From: JANQTF01 sp036835375
GTDB taxonomy: Bacteria > Bacteroidota > Bacteroidia > J057
Direction of reading: 5' to 3'
Length of the DNA stretch: 9,798 nucleotides
NCBI GenBank assembly: GCA_036835375.1
Contig: DAITMB010000162.1
Coordinates: forward strand, 1 to 9,798
The notes under the pieces are model-generated. The model worked only from the letters and a program-made list of their open reading frames with translations, was not told the origin of the DNA and searched no databases. The position numbers and the translations under genes are program-made. Shown in pieces: positions 1 to 6,505 of the stretch. The first letter of the stretch is position 1. Every line of letters begins with the position of its first letter.

Positions 1-296
1 TGTCATTGGGGAGATTGGTTTACGCTAGTGAGCCAGCGAGTTTCTTAGCTGGCAAGCAGTGTTAGAATATATTTTACTCTTAACGTGTGCTTCATCGTAG
101 CGAGATTGGTCTGTGCGACCTTCACTTAGACGGCGTTAAACATGCAATACTACAAGTAGCCGCAAGGTAGAACTGGTCATTTCTCTTGATCAACTTTCTC
201 ATTTTACAAAAACGACGTTAGGATTTATTTCGATCATAGAATTGAGGCGCTTTTTATCTCGGCTTTGTATGCGTCCATAGGACATCTTTCAATATT

Positions 297-378
297 CCCA
301 CAGATCTCGTGGGTTTAAGAAAACTCGAAATTATCCTTTCAACAGATCTCGCAGGTTTAAGAAAATCCGCGAGATCTT
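297..378. repeat. AGATCTCGC direct and inverted repeat cluster
   Basis: Two 24-base direct copies lie at 300-323 and 342-365, a period of 42 bases. They differ only where one reads CGTGGG and the other CGCAGG. The second copy is followed by the inverted sequence GCGAGATCT (369-377), which pairs with AGATCTCGC at 344-352 to give a 9-bp stem. The first copy has its own small stem, CCCAC (297-301) with GTGGG (309-313). Dispersed intergenic palindromes of similar look occur in some Bacteroidota genomes; that this belongs to such a family is inference. Confidence 0.6.
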
Positions 379-405
379 GCCGTTCAGAAAACGGTGTTAG
401 ATTTT
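377..405 (+). promoter_or_regulatory. Possible promoter of the HAD hydrolase gene
   Basis: TTG at 377-379 is separated by 18 bases from TAGATTTT at 398-405, which fits the TAnnTTTG box of Bacteroidota sigma factors except at the last base. The leader to the start codon at 511 would be about 100 bases, rather long, and the box lies inside a repeat. The call is therefore weak. Confidence 0.25.
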
Positions 406-510
406 ATTTCGATCGAATGTATTACCGGTAGTCATGCTTCGACCAAGACGTTCGTCATCTTTGTGCTTGTTCCTTCCTCCTTTTCCTTTTTTTCACATTT
501 ATCTGATGCT

Positions 511-1185
511 ATGCCACAGCTGCCCCAACTCATCATTTTTGATATGGCCGGTACCACGCTGCGTGATGATCGATTTGTGCACGAAACACTTGCCAAGGCG
601 ATGCACACGCTCGATATCTGGCCTGACGATGAGGCGCTCAATGAGGTCATGGGTCTTCCCAAACCCGTGGCCATCGCGCAATTGCTGTCATGGGCTGGCC
701 ATGGGGTAAATGATTCGCTGGTCCTTCAACTTCACGGTATTTTTTTGAATCTCATGATCCAATTTTATCGGGATGATCCCCGCGTGGAAGAGATCCCGGG
801 AACTTCAGCTCTTTTTGAGCGGTTGCGCGGGGCAGGAATTCGCATTGCGACCGACACCGGGTTTAGTCGCGACATTGCCGATATCATCATTGATCGATTG
901 GGTTGGCGAGAGTTGCTCGATGACCACATTTGTTCCGACGAGGTACAGCGGGGCCGCCCTTTTCCTGATATGGGATTGTTGCTCATGAACCGGCTGGGCA
1001 TTGCCTCTGCACCATCTGTGCTCAAGGTCGGTGACACGGCTTCGGATATTCAAATGGGCCGTGCGCTCGGTTGTGGCTGGGTGGTAGGGGTGTGTAGCGG
1101 ATCGTTGAGGAGAGAGGAACTCGCAATCGAACACCCTACACATATCATTGAGAGCGTGGCTGATCTGGAGTCTGTATGGGTATAA
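511..1185 (+). CDS. Phosphonatase-like HAD family hydrolase
   Basis: A 224-residue cytoplasmic haloacid dehalogenase-superfamily phosphohydrolase. Motif I is D11-M-A-G-T-T, with the nucleophile Asp11. The usual second Asp is Ala13, as in phosphonoacetaldehyde hydrolase (PhnX) and PhnX-like proteins. Motif II is the TGF around T116, motif III is supplied by the basic residues of QRGRP (146-150), and motif IV is GDTASD (174-179). The cap carries MGLPK (47-51), where PhnX has the Schiff-base lysine, so C-P bond cleavage is conceivable. No phosphonate genes lie nearby, however, and PhnX-like relatives of unknown substrate share these features. The frame is open upstream to 394, but motif I normally sits about 10 residues from the N-terminus, so ATG 511 was chosen. 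The gene stands alone, with no clear Shine-Dalgarno sequence. The family call is firm and the substrate unknown. Confidence 0.9.
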   Translation: MPQLPQLIIFDMAGTTLRDDRFVHETLAKAMHTLDIWPDDEALNEVMGLPKPVAIAQLLSWAGHGVNDSLVLQLHGIFLNLMIQFYRDDPRVEEIPGTSALFERLRGAGIRIATDTGFSRDIADIIIDRLGWRELLDDHICSDEVQRGRPFPDMGLLLMNRLGIASAPSVLKVGDTASDIQMGRALGCGWVVGVCSGSLRREELAIEHPTHIIESVADLESVWV

Positions 1186-1199
1186 GTACCCAATTTCTA

Positions 1200-1242
1200 C
1201 CAAAAAGGTCGCAAACATCTCCATAAGCGATGCCTGCGACCT
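1200..1242 (-). terminator. Rho-independent terminator of the 132-residue protein gene
   Basis: An 8-bp inverted repeat, AGGTCGCA (1206-1213) with TGCGACCT (1235-1242), is followed on the minus strand by TTTTTGG. It lies about 87 bases after the stop codon of the minus-strand gene ending at 1329. On the plus strand the stem is not followed directly by a T-run, so any effect on the HAD transcript is weaker, although the location between convergent genes would suit both. Confidence 0.6.
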
Positions 1243-1328
1243 AACGAAATACCGTGTTTTTGTTTGTAAAGAACGGATTATTGTGTTGTATGGTGCGCTG
1301 TAGGGAACAGATAGATTCCAAGCGAAAT

Positions 1329-1727
1329 TTACGCTTCATATCTCTTCCTTGCCTTTGAAGCTGGCGGACGGACCGCGTCATGATATTTCTGCCTGTTGTG
1401 GTTACACTTGGAATAACCCTTTGGACACAAGCAACGCTTTCGTGAAACGAGCCTGGTCATTTCTTTCGGCAGTGGATACACGGTGATTAACGTGTGATTG
1501 GAAAAAAGATACATGTGGTTACCGTAAATAATTGGCTGATTGCCAGATGTGCTTGCGCTGTCCTCAGCACGGGCCATCATATAGCAGAATAGTGCCCCTT
1601 TCGCGTGAAAGGGTGTAATGCCGTACTGGTGAATCCGGCTGAGCATTCGTTCCAAAGATCGAGGCTTGAGCCCAATTCTCTCCTTGGCTCGCTGATAGGC
1701 GTGGTCGGTGATTGGAAACTGACTCAT
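1329..1727 (-). CDS. Uncharacterised 132-residue protein with HAxxRxxER motif
   Basis: I do not recognise a named family with certainty. The N-terminus reads DHAYQRAKER (8-17), then a predicted helix with LERMLSRIHQYG (25-36), then a beta-rich part with IIYGNHMYLF (66-75) and LITVYPLP (80-87). This resembles small phage- and plasmid-associated proteins that begin with HAxxRxxER and end with a YxF...LITV strand, and more loosely the DUF4258/BrnT-like fold; that is recollection rather than a search result. The C-terminal 40 residues are strongly basic and contain Cys99, Cys101, Cys108 and His110, which could bind a metal or nucleic acid. There is no signal peptide or membrane segment. The gene has its own terminator and faces both neighbours. 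ATG 1727 follows an A/T-rich leader without a Shine-Dalgarno sequence. Coding status is likely; function is unknown. Confidence 0.65.
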   Translation of the reverse strand: MSQFPITDHAYQRAKERIGLKPRSLERMLSRIHQYGITPFHAKGALFCYMMARAEDSASTSGNQPIIYGNHMYLFSNHTLITVYPLPKEMTRLVSRKRCLCPKGYSKCNHNRQKYHDAVRPPASKARKRYEA

Positions 1728-1771
1728 TTTGTAAAAATTTCATAGTTGATAAATATTAGCTAAATAAAATC

Positions 1772-1800
1772 AGTGCTGCCTTTCTAGAGCGAAAAGCACT
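1772..1800. other. Bulged hairpin
   Basis: AGTGCT (1772-1777) pairs with AGCACT (1795-1800). After a three-base bulge (1778-1780), TTTC (1781-1784) pairs with GAAA (1791-1794) around a six-base loop. On the minus strand it is followed by GATTTTATTT, which is terminator-like, but no gene upstream on that strand would need it. It lies 45 bases before the start of the 132-residue gene and could sit in that gene's leader or act as an operator. Confidence 0.4.
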
Positions 1801-2038
1801 TGGGAAGGACGGTTGTCTTTAGAAGGGGTTGGAACTTAATGTCACATCGTGATCAGTTTCTTTACGGCAGATAAATGATGAGGTTTTGACAAAAAGTGCA
1901 TCGGAAGGGAGAATTTCAGTAAATAACGACAAGGATGCGTTTTGCCTTCTTACCAATGTTATACAGTCGCAGGAGTGGCATCGTCGTGAATGCTTTTGGA
2001 TCACTGCGAGAATCTACGGGAGAATCCAGAGGCTTTCG

Positions 2039-2046
2039 TAAGTTTG
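2039..2046 (+). promoter_or_regulatory. Possible -7 box upstream of the methyltransferase gene
   Basis: TAAGTTTG matches the Bacteroidota TAnnTTTG consensus exactly and lies 21 bases before ATG 2068. No TTG is seen at the usual -33 spacing, and the implied leader would be very short, about 15 bases. Confidence 0.25.
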
Positions 2047-2067
2047 CGGTTTGTCCAATTGATTTCC

Positions 2068-3249
2068 ATGTCATATCCATCTATTGTATTGAAGCGCTTG
2101 AAGGAGAAATCCATCCTTCGGCGACATCCTTGGATCTTTTCTGGGGCGATCGAGCGCCTTCCCGAGGGTCTGGAAGAGGGCCAAATCGTGGAGCTATTTG
2201 ATGCCGCCGGGCAATACCTCGCCACGGGCCACTATCAGATTGGCAGTATTGCAGTGCGCATCTGTAGCTTTACACAGGGACCGTTGGACAGAGATTTTTG
2301 GAGAGAGAAGCTCGCCCGAGCCATTGGCCTGAGAACGGGAATTGGATTGCTTGGGAGCGATCACACGAATATGCTCCGGCTGGTGCACGGCGAAGGGGAC
2401 GGTTTTCCGGGGCTCATTATCGATTGGTATGCTGGCGTGGCTGTGATTCAATGTCACTCAGTAGGTTTTTATCACATCCGCGAATTGCTTGCTGAATTGC
2501 TCAGAGAGCTCATGGCGCCCACGCTCTTGGCCGTTTATGACAAAAGTGAGCACACCCTTCCCTTCAAAGCGCAGCTGCATCCCCAAGACAGCTTTTTATG
2601 GGGTGATATGGCGGAGATTGAAGGGAAAGAATATGGCAACCGGTTTTATGTGCAGGTCGAAAAAGGGCAGAAAACGGGCTTTTTCCTTGATCAGCGCGAA
2701 AATCGGCGCTTACTGGGCGAATATGCCCGCGGGCGCCGCGTCCTCAATACCTTTAGCTATTCGGGCGGATTTTCGATTTATGCGCTGCGGGCAGGTGCCG
2801 AACTGGTCCACAGCGTGGACAGCTCCCAGCAAGCGATAGACTTGGCGAATCGAAATGCCGTTCTCAACGGCGACGACTCACGCCACGAAGGTATCATAGC
2901 TGACGTCTTTAAATTTCTACAAGATATTGACGACCAATATGACCTCATCGTGCTTGACCCTCCAGCTTTCGCCAAACACCAGAAAGTCCTGGACCAAGCC
3001 CTGAGAGGCTACCGAACGATCAACCACAAAGCCTTCCAACGAATTCGCCCCGGAGGGATTCTCTTTACTTTTTCCTGCTCTCAGGTAGTGTCGGCTCAGG
3101 ACTTTCGCAAGACCGTATTTTCTGCCGCAGCGATGTCCGGCCGAAACGTCCGCATTCTCCATCAACTCCATCAACCGGCCGATCATCCAGTGAGCATCTT
3201 CCATCCCGAGGGAGAGTATCTCAAGGGACTGGTCTTGTGGGTGGAATGA
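2068..3249 (+). CDS. rlmI: Class I SAM-dependent rRNA methyltransferase, RlmI type
   Basis: A 393-residue cytoplasmic enzyme of the RlmI/RlmK family; E. coli RlmI (about 396 residues) makes m5C1962 in 23S rRNA. An N-terminal PUA RNA-binding domain (about 1-75) begins with a run of basic residues and HPWIFSGAI (20-28). A linking domain follows, then the methyltransferase. The latter shows QKTGFFLDQREN (201-212), motif I LNTFSYSGGFS (226-236), the SAM-ribose acid D251, motif IV DPPAFAKH (297-304) and motif VI TFSCSQ (334-339), whose Cys337 fits the catalytic cysteine of m5C enzymes. The frame is open back to 1990, but the family starts at the PUA domain, so ATG 2068 was chosen. The gene stands alone and converges with the hydrolase at 3299. 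The exact base modified in this organism is inferred by homology. Confidence 0.93.
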   Translation: MSYPSIVLKRLKEKSILRRHPWIFSGAIERLPEGLEEGQIVELFDAAGQYLATGHYQIGSIAVRICSFTQGPLDRDFWREKLARAIGLRTGIGLLGSDHTNMLRLVHGEGDGFPGLIIDWYAGVAVIQCHSVGFYHIRELLAELLRELMAPTLLAVYDKSEHTLPFKAQLHPQDSFLWGDMAEIEGKEYGNRFYVQVEKGQKTGFFLDQRENRRLLGEYARGRRVLNTFSYSGGFSIYALRAGAELVHSVDSSQQAIDLANRNAVLNGDDSRHEGIIADVFKFLQDIDDQYDLIVLDPPAFAKHQKVLDQALRGYRTINHKAFQRIRPGGILFTFSCSQVVSAQDFRKTVFSAAAMSGRNVRILHQLHQPADHPVSIFHPEGEYLKGLVLWVE

Positions 3250-3263
3250 AAATGGTAAAATGA

Positions 3264-3276
3264 AGGGTGAAACCCT
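3264..3276. terminator. Weak bidirectional hairpin between convergent genes
   Basis: AGGGT (3264-3268) and ACCCT (3272-3276) form a 5-bp stem with a three-base loop, centred in the 49-base gap between the two convergent stop codons. On the minus strand it is followed by TCATTTTACC. The stem is short and the T-run imperfect, so it is only a candidate terminator. Confidence 0.3.
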
Positions 3277-3298
3277 AAATTCGAAGTTGAAAACCGCG

Positions 3299-4582
3299 TT
3301 ACTGCCGCATAAAATTGCGGTACACCCGCCGTCCCGTCATTCCTTCTACTTCCAATAGGTAAGCGCCCGGAGGAAAAGCTTGAAGTTGAATGACTGCTTC
3401 ATTTCCCTGTAGGAGAAGCTTCCCCTTCATGGAGTATAATCGCCACTGCTTGACCGGAAAATCAGCTTCCCAGCGCAACAAGTCTTGTGTGGGATTGGGA
3501 TACAGGAGCAATCGGTCTTTCTGGACCTCATCGACACTGGTATTGGGATTGCCAAGGTTGGTGATTTTACGCCACAAATCACTATCAAACTGCGAGAGCG
3601 CAAAAAAACTTTGACCAGCCTGATTCCCCATTCTCACCACAACCAGATCCTGAGAAGGGACTACATACACGCGCTGATCATTTTTGCCCATGCCCGCAAA
3701 TAAGTCTTCTGGTGCCGTGGGGATCATGTCACCGGGAAAAGTGATGGCAACGCCAGGCTGGATATATGATCCCTGCCCGTTGAGCCACCAAAGATATCCG
3801 TAGGATGGGTTCAAGGTTTGAGAGGGATGTGTCATGTCATAAACCCAGCTGCTGTCGATCACCTGCGTACCATTCCAGTTGCCTTGGGCGAGAATCAAAA
3901 GGCCAAAACGTGCGAAATCTCGAGCCGTTGATAGCACGATTCTATTTTCTCCAACGGGAAAGTAAAGGGCATTCATCCCGGTGGGTTGCAGGATCTTCGA
4001 AAACATGTACTGATTGATCGTGCGACCAGAGGCAGCTTCCACCACATAGGTGAGGAGAGTGTAAGGAGCATTGTAATAAAACCAGCGGCTGCCTGCAGGC
4101 GCAAGGTAAGTGAGACAACTATCGGCAGTACAGTCTGGATCGGGCTTTTCGTTGAGGCCCGTTGACATGGTGAGCTGATGATAAATCGTGATGGCCGCCT
4201 CTTGCGCGCTGTCGCTACTCGTCCAGCCCTGCCCGAGATAATCGCTGGTAGGATCGTCTATGTCGAGAAGTCCTTCTTGCTGAGCGATGCCGACCAGAGA
4301 GGCAGTCATGGCCTTTCCTGCTGAAGCCCAATACCAAAGGCTGTCCTCGGTGAAGCTGTCAAAATACCACTCCACGACCAGTTTTCCTTCCTTGAGGATC
4401 AAGAAGCCCTTGGTGTTTTTATCATCCAGATATTCTTTCAGTGATTCCAGGCTATCGGCGTTCCAAGCCAGTTCACTAGGTGACATCGTGGTCCAGGTAC
4501 CCGAAGCTGGTGGAAAATATAGCCCTTGACAGAGGGCTAGGTTGGGGAGCAATAAGAAAATAAAGAAGAGAAATTTTGACAT
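3299..4582 (-). CDS. Secreted serine hydrolase (beta-lactamase class C family) with T9SS sorting domain
   Basis: A 427-residue exported protein. Residues 1-19 form a classical signal peptide, a hydrophobic core ending LALCQ. The third lipobox position is Leu, so lipoprotein processing is unlikely. The penicillin-binding-protein/class C beta-lactamase fold follows. S87-A-G-K90 is the nucleophile SxxK motif, Y169-Y-N171 is the YxN motif, and G299-K-N-D-Q303 stands where KTG or HxG is expected. Residues 355-427 form a type A T9SS C-terminal domain: LYPNPTQD, LYSMKGKLL, then FPPGAYLLEV and a basic end. The protein is therefore probably carried across the outer membrane and attached to the surface or released. 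Such enzymes hydrolyse esters, peptides or D-amino acid compounds; the substrate is unknown. A frame from 4651 is open, but ATG 4582 gives the signal peptide and lies 33 bases after a promoter-like box. Confidence 0.9.
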   Translation of the reverse strand: MSKFLFFIFLLLPNLALCQGLYFPPASGTWTTMSPSELAWNADSLESLKEYLDDKNTKGFLILKEGKLVVEWYFDSFTEDSLWYWASAGKAMTASLVGIAQQEGLLDIDDPTSDYLGQGWTSSDSAQEAAITIYHQLTMSTGLNEKPDPDCTADSCLTYLAPAGSRWFYYNAPYTLLTYVVEAASGRTINQYMFSKILQPTGMNALYFPVGENRIVLSTARDFARFGLLILAQGNWNGTQVIDSSWVYDMTHPSQTLNPSYGYLWWLNGQGSYIQPGVAITFPGDMIPTAPEDLFAGMGKNDQRVYVVPSQDLVVVRMGNQAGQSFFALSQFDSDLWRKITNLGNPNTSVDEVQKDRLLLYPNPTQDLLRWEADFPVKQWRLYSMKGKLLLQGNEAVIQLQAFPPGAYLLEVEGMTGRRVYRNFMRQ

Positions 4583-4614
4583 GATCCGTGCAAGTTTCGT
4601 GTTGGACAGAAGGC

Positions 4615-4622
4615 AGAAGATA
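4615..4622 (-). promoter_or_regulatory. Promoter -7 box of the serine hydrolase gene
   Basis: TATCTTCT on the minus strand lies 33 to 40 bases before ATG 4582. The same CTTATCTTC sequence precedes the starts at 6754 and 8977. It fits the Bacteroidota TAnnTTTG box except in its last two bases. A TTG lies only 16 bases upstream, shorter than usual, so the -33 element is uncertain. Confidence 0.4.
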
Positions 4623-4834
4623 AGGTTTAAATCGTGAACAACTTCTGGCATTTTTTCCCTCTTTCGATCGCGGCTCTCCCATCGCCGGGTGGAACAGGTT
4701 GCTTGTTGCGATGAAGGGAACTAGATTTTGAAATCTCAAGAAGGGGCGTGAAAAATTCGTTTTGAGTATGCTAGTGCTTGCGGAACTAAGTAATTGACCA
4801 GATTAAACGCAGCCATTTTTTCGTGGGAAAAGGA

Positions 4835-4872
4835 AGAAAGGCCGAGCATAGCGAGCTATGTGAGACCTTTCT
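4835..4872. other. Nested hairpin in the divergent spacer
   Basis: Outer arms AGAAAGG (4835-4841) and CCTTTCT (4866-4872) pair over 7 bp. Inside them CATAG (4847-4851) pairs with CTATG (4856-4860) around a CGAG loop, with a five-base internal loop on each side. No T-run follows on either strand. It lies outside both leaders, so it may be a dispersed repeat, an operator or a chance structure. Confidence 0.45.
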
Positions 4873-4935
4873 GACGCAGTACCGCGGAAAAAGGGCAAGT
4901 TTAAATGGTAAAGAAATTGGTTCCGAAAGCACTAG

Positions 4936-4966
4936 TTGTAATGTATCGCGAATACGCCTATCTTTT
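4936..4966 (+). promoter_or_regulatory. Promoter of the oxidoreductase gene
   Basis: TTG (4936-4938), a 20-base spacer and TATCTTTT (4959-4966) match the Bacteroidota TTG/TAnnTTTG layout except in the last base. The implied transcript start is near 4973, giving a leader of about 40 bases to ATG 5012. It falls inside the longer open frame that begins at 4823, which argues for the internal start. Confidence 0.5.
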
Positions 4967-5011
4967 CTTGTATCCCTTACCTTATTTCTTCCCAACCTCG
5001 ACCCTACTTGC

Positions 5012-6409
5012 ATGTCTCAACACTCATCCAAATCTAGAAGAGGCTTTCTTAAAAAACTGACTGGATCCGCCCTCCTACTTGCCAGCGGCCTGCCAAGCAG
5101 CGCTGCCCATCGACAGGAGGAAATCCCCCTTCGCTCCTCCCCCGCGCCGACAGCTGACAAGATTCGCCTAGGGGTGATCGGCGCTGGGATCATGGGGTTT
5201 AACAATCTGGAGACCGCGCTCACCTCGGGCTTTTTTGAATGCAAAGCTGTCTGTGATCTTTATGAAGGCCACCTACAAAAAGCCAGAGAGGTGCTCGACC
5301 CCAAGATTTTCACGACCAAGGACTATCAACAGGTGTTGAGCCGCACGGACATTGACGCTGTCATCATTGCCACCACCGACCATTGGCACGACAAAATCTC
5401 GATCGATGCGATGAAAGCTGGCAAATCGGTTTACTGCGAAAAACCGATGGTGCACAAGTGGGAAGAGGGCCGGGAAGTGATAGATATACAACAGCAGACC
5501 AAGGTAAAATTTCAGGTGGGGAGCCAGCGCGTCAGCTCTATCCTGACAGAAAAGGCCGCTCAGCTGTATCGCGACGGCGAAATTGGTCAGTTGATCATGG
5601 CCGAAGCGTGGTTTGATCGGCAATCGGCGCTTGGTGCCTGGCAATATGCGATTCCGACCGATGCAAGCGTACAATCTGTCGATTGGGAACGCTATCAGGG
5701 AGATGCTCCCAAACAGGGGTTTGACCCCATGCGATTTTTTCGCTGGCGCAATTACCAAGCATATGGTACCGGTGTGGCAGGGGACTTGTTCGTCCATCTC
5801 TTCTCGGGCTTGCACGCAATCACTGGATCGAAAGGTCCCAACCGCGCTTTTGCTACAGGCGGCCTGCGCTACTGGAAAGATGGTCGAGACGTGCCAGATG
5901 TTATGGCTGCCCTATTCGACTATCCGGAATCCGATACGCATCCGGCTTTTACCCTTCAGATGCGCGTCAATTTTGTCGATGGCAGCGGCGGCAGCCAAAA
6001 AATTCGACTCATCGGGAGCGAAGGCGTCATGGAATTAGAATGGAGCTCCGTTAAAATCACCAAAAGTAAGATTCCCGAAGCGCCAGGGTTTGGTGGTTGG
6101 GATACCTACAACACCTTCTCGGCAGCGCAGCAAAAAGAATATGAGCGATGGTATGAGGAAACTTATCCCGCGAAAAGGGCCAAAGTATCTGACCCAAAGG
6201 TACTGGAGTTCACGGCTCCGCGCGGGTACAGTGATCACCTGGACCACTGGGTGAATTTTGCTGAAGCCATTCGCAGCGATAAGCCCATAGTCGAAGACGC
6301 CCTGTTTGGCATGCAAGCCGCAGGCCCAGCCTTACTAGCCAACTTGAGTTATTTTGAGCAGAAAGTCGTTCACTGGGATCCAAAAGAAGTTCGGGTGGTC
6401 AAGGCATGA
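5012..6409 (+). CDS. Tat-exported Gfo/Idh/MocA family oxidoreductase
   Basis: A 465-residue NAD(P)-dependent oxidoreductase, probably acting on a sugar or cyclitol. The N-terminus has a twin-arginine signal, S8-R-R-G-F-L-K14, followed by a hydrophobic stretch ending near S30-A-A, so it is exported folded with its cofactor to the periplasm. The Rossmann domain begins at KIRLGVIGAG, with G57-A-G-I-M-G62 as the dinucleotide loop. The TDHWHD (122-127) and YCEKP (141-145) motifs are typical, Lys144 being the catalytic lysine of the family. In the C-terminal domain GDLFVHLF (257-264) and H268 lie where the substrate-binding Asp and His usually are. The enzyme lacks the usual GGG before this motif. 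Many Bacteroidota have several such Tat-exported paralogues, often near sugar-degradation genes, but none are adjacent here. The substrate is unknown. ATG 5012 was chosen because the Tat signal and the promoter both fit it. Confidence 0.92.
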   Translation: MSQHSSKSRRGFLKKLTGSALLLASGLPSSAAHRQEEIPLRSSPAPTADKIRLGVIGAGIMGFNNLETALTSGFFECKAVCDLYEGHLQKAREVLDPKIFTTKDYQQVLSRTDIDAVIIATTDHWHDKISIDAMKAGKSVYCEKPMVHKWEEGREVIDIQQQTKVKFQVGSQRVSSILTEKAAQLYRDGEIGQLIMAEAWFDRQSALGAWQYAIPTDASVQSVDWERYQGDAPKQGFDPMRFFRWRNYQAYGTGVAGDLFVHLFSGLHAITGSKGPNRAFATGGLRYWKDGRDVPDVMAALFDYPESDTHPAFTLQMRVNFVDGSGGSQKIRLIGSEGVMELEWSSVKITKSKIPEAPGFGGWDTYNTFSAAQQKEYERWYEETYPAKRAKVSDPKVLEFTAPRGYSDHLDHWVNFAEAIRSDKPIVEDALFGMQAAGPALLANLSYFEQKVVHWDPKEVRVVKA

Positions 6410-6443
6410 TGGTGGCAGAGGACATTTCCTTCGATTACACAAA

Positions 6444-6477
6444 ACCAAAATGGCTGCCATGTGGCAGCCATTTTGGT
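6444..6477. terminator. Strong bidirectional terminator, 34-base palindrome
   Basis: Arms at 6444-6459 and 6462-6477 are perfect 16-base complements with two bases between them; the RNA would close on a four-base loop. Each arm has a GGCTGCC core and an A/T-rich flank, so each strand reads ...CATTTTGG at the end of the hairpin. It sits 35 bases after the oxidoreductase stop and 29 bases from the stop of the opposing membrane protein gene, so it can end both transcripts. Confidence 0.8.
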
Positions 6478-6505
6478 ATATCAGCAATTCCTTTGAGGAA
6501 AGATG

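Larger units (their letters stand above)
208..415. repeat. Imperfect 28-base direct repeat, copies 180 bases apart
   Basis: Copies at 208-235 and 388-415 agree at 23 of 28 positions by hand alignment. Both share a GTTAG core and the end TTTATTTCGATC or TTTTATTTCGATC. The interval between them contains the AGATCTCGC repeats. The arrangement could reflect a small duplication or a repeat element inserted between two copies. The second copy includes TAGATTTT (398-405), a possible -7 box for the HAD gene. Confidence 0.5.
1..510. other. Non-coding stretch with short repeats
   Basis: No reading frame here looks like a protein on either strand. A small inverted repeat GCCAGC/GCTGGC (32-37 and 48-53) has no T-run after it, so it is not an obvious terminator. 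From about 208 onward the stretch is dominated by the direct and inverted repeats listed separately. The longest frame of the downstream hydrolase begins at 394, but the part before 511 precedes the first strand of the HAD fold and looks untranslated. The first 200 bases could be the decayed end of a gene or mobile element beyond the window, but I could not recognise one. Confidence 0.6.
1728..2067. other. Divergent intergenic region
   Basis: This 340-base spacer separates the divergent 132-residue gene and the methyltransferase gene. It contains the hairpin at 1772-1800, a TTGACA (1886-1891) with no good partner box, and TAAGTTTG (2039-2046). The open frames inside it have no protein-like features, and the upstream extension of the methyltransferase frame (from 1990) precedes the family's normal N-terminus. 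Confidence 0.5.
4583..5011. other. Divergent spacer between hydrolase and oxidoreductase genes
   Basis: This 429-base spacer holds outward promoter candidates at both ends (4615-4622 on the minus strand, 4936-4966 on the plus strand) and a nested hairpin at 4835-4872. The frames extending the two genes into it (to 4651 and from 4823) give no domain, and both would place a signal sequence internally, so I treat them as untranslated. Confidence 0.6.

Noticed and set aside
1..200. Possible transposase remnant
   Set aside because: Partial frames on both strands are broken by stops, and I could not identify any transposase motif or terminal inverted repeat.
394..510. N-terminal extension of the HAD hydrolase, with a hydrophobic run resembling a signal peptide
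   Set aside because: HAD phosphonatase-like enzymes are cytoplasmic and begin about 10 residues before motif I. ATG 511 gives exactly that, and the extension overlaps repeat sequence.
1819..2004. 61-residue minus-strand frame in the spacer before the methyltransferase
   Set aside because: Its composition is not protein-like, there are no motifs, and it overlaps the methyltransferase upstream region.
4823..5011. 63-residue extension of the oxidoreductase
   Set aside because: It would bury the twin-arginine signal internally, and it contains both a nested hairpin and the predicted promoter.
5273..5815. 180-residue open frame antisense to the oxidoreductase
   Set aside because: It is a shadow of a strongly supported coding gene, with no recognisable domain and no promoter or start context.
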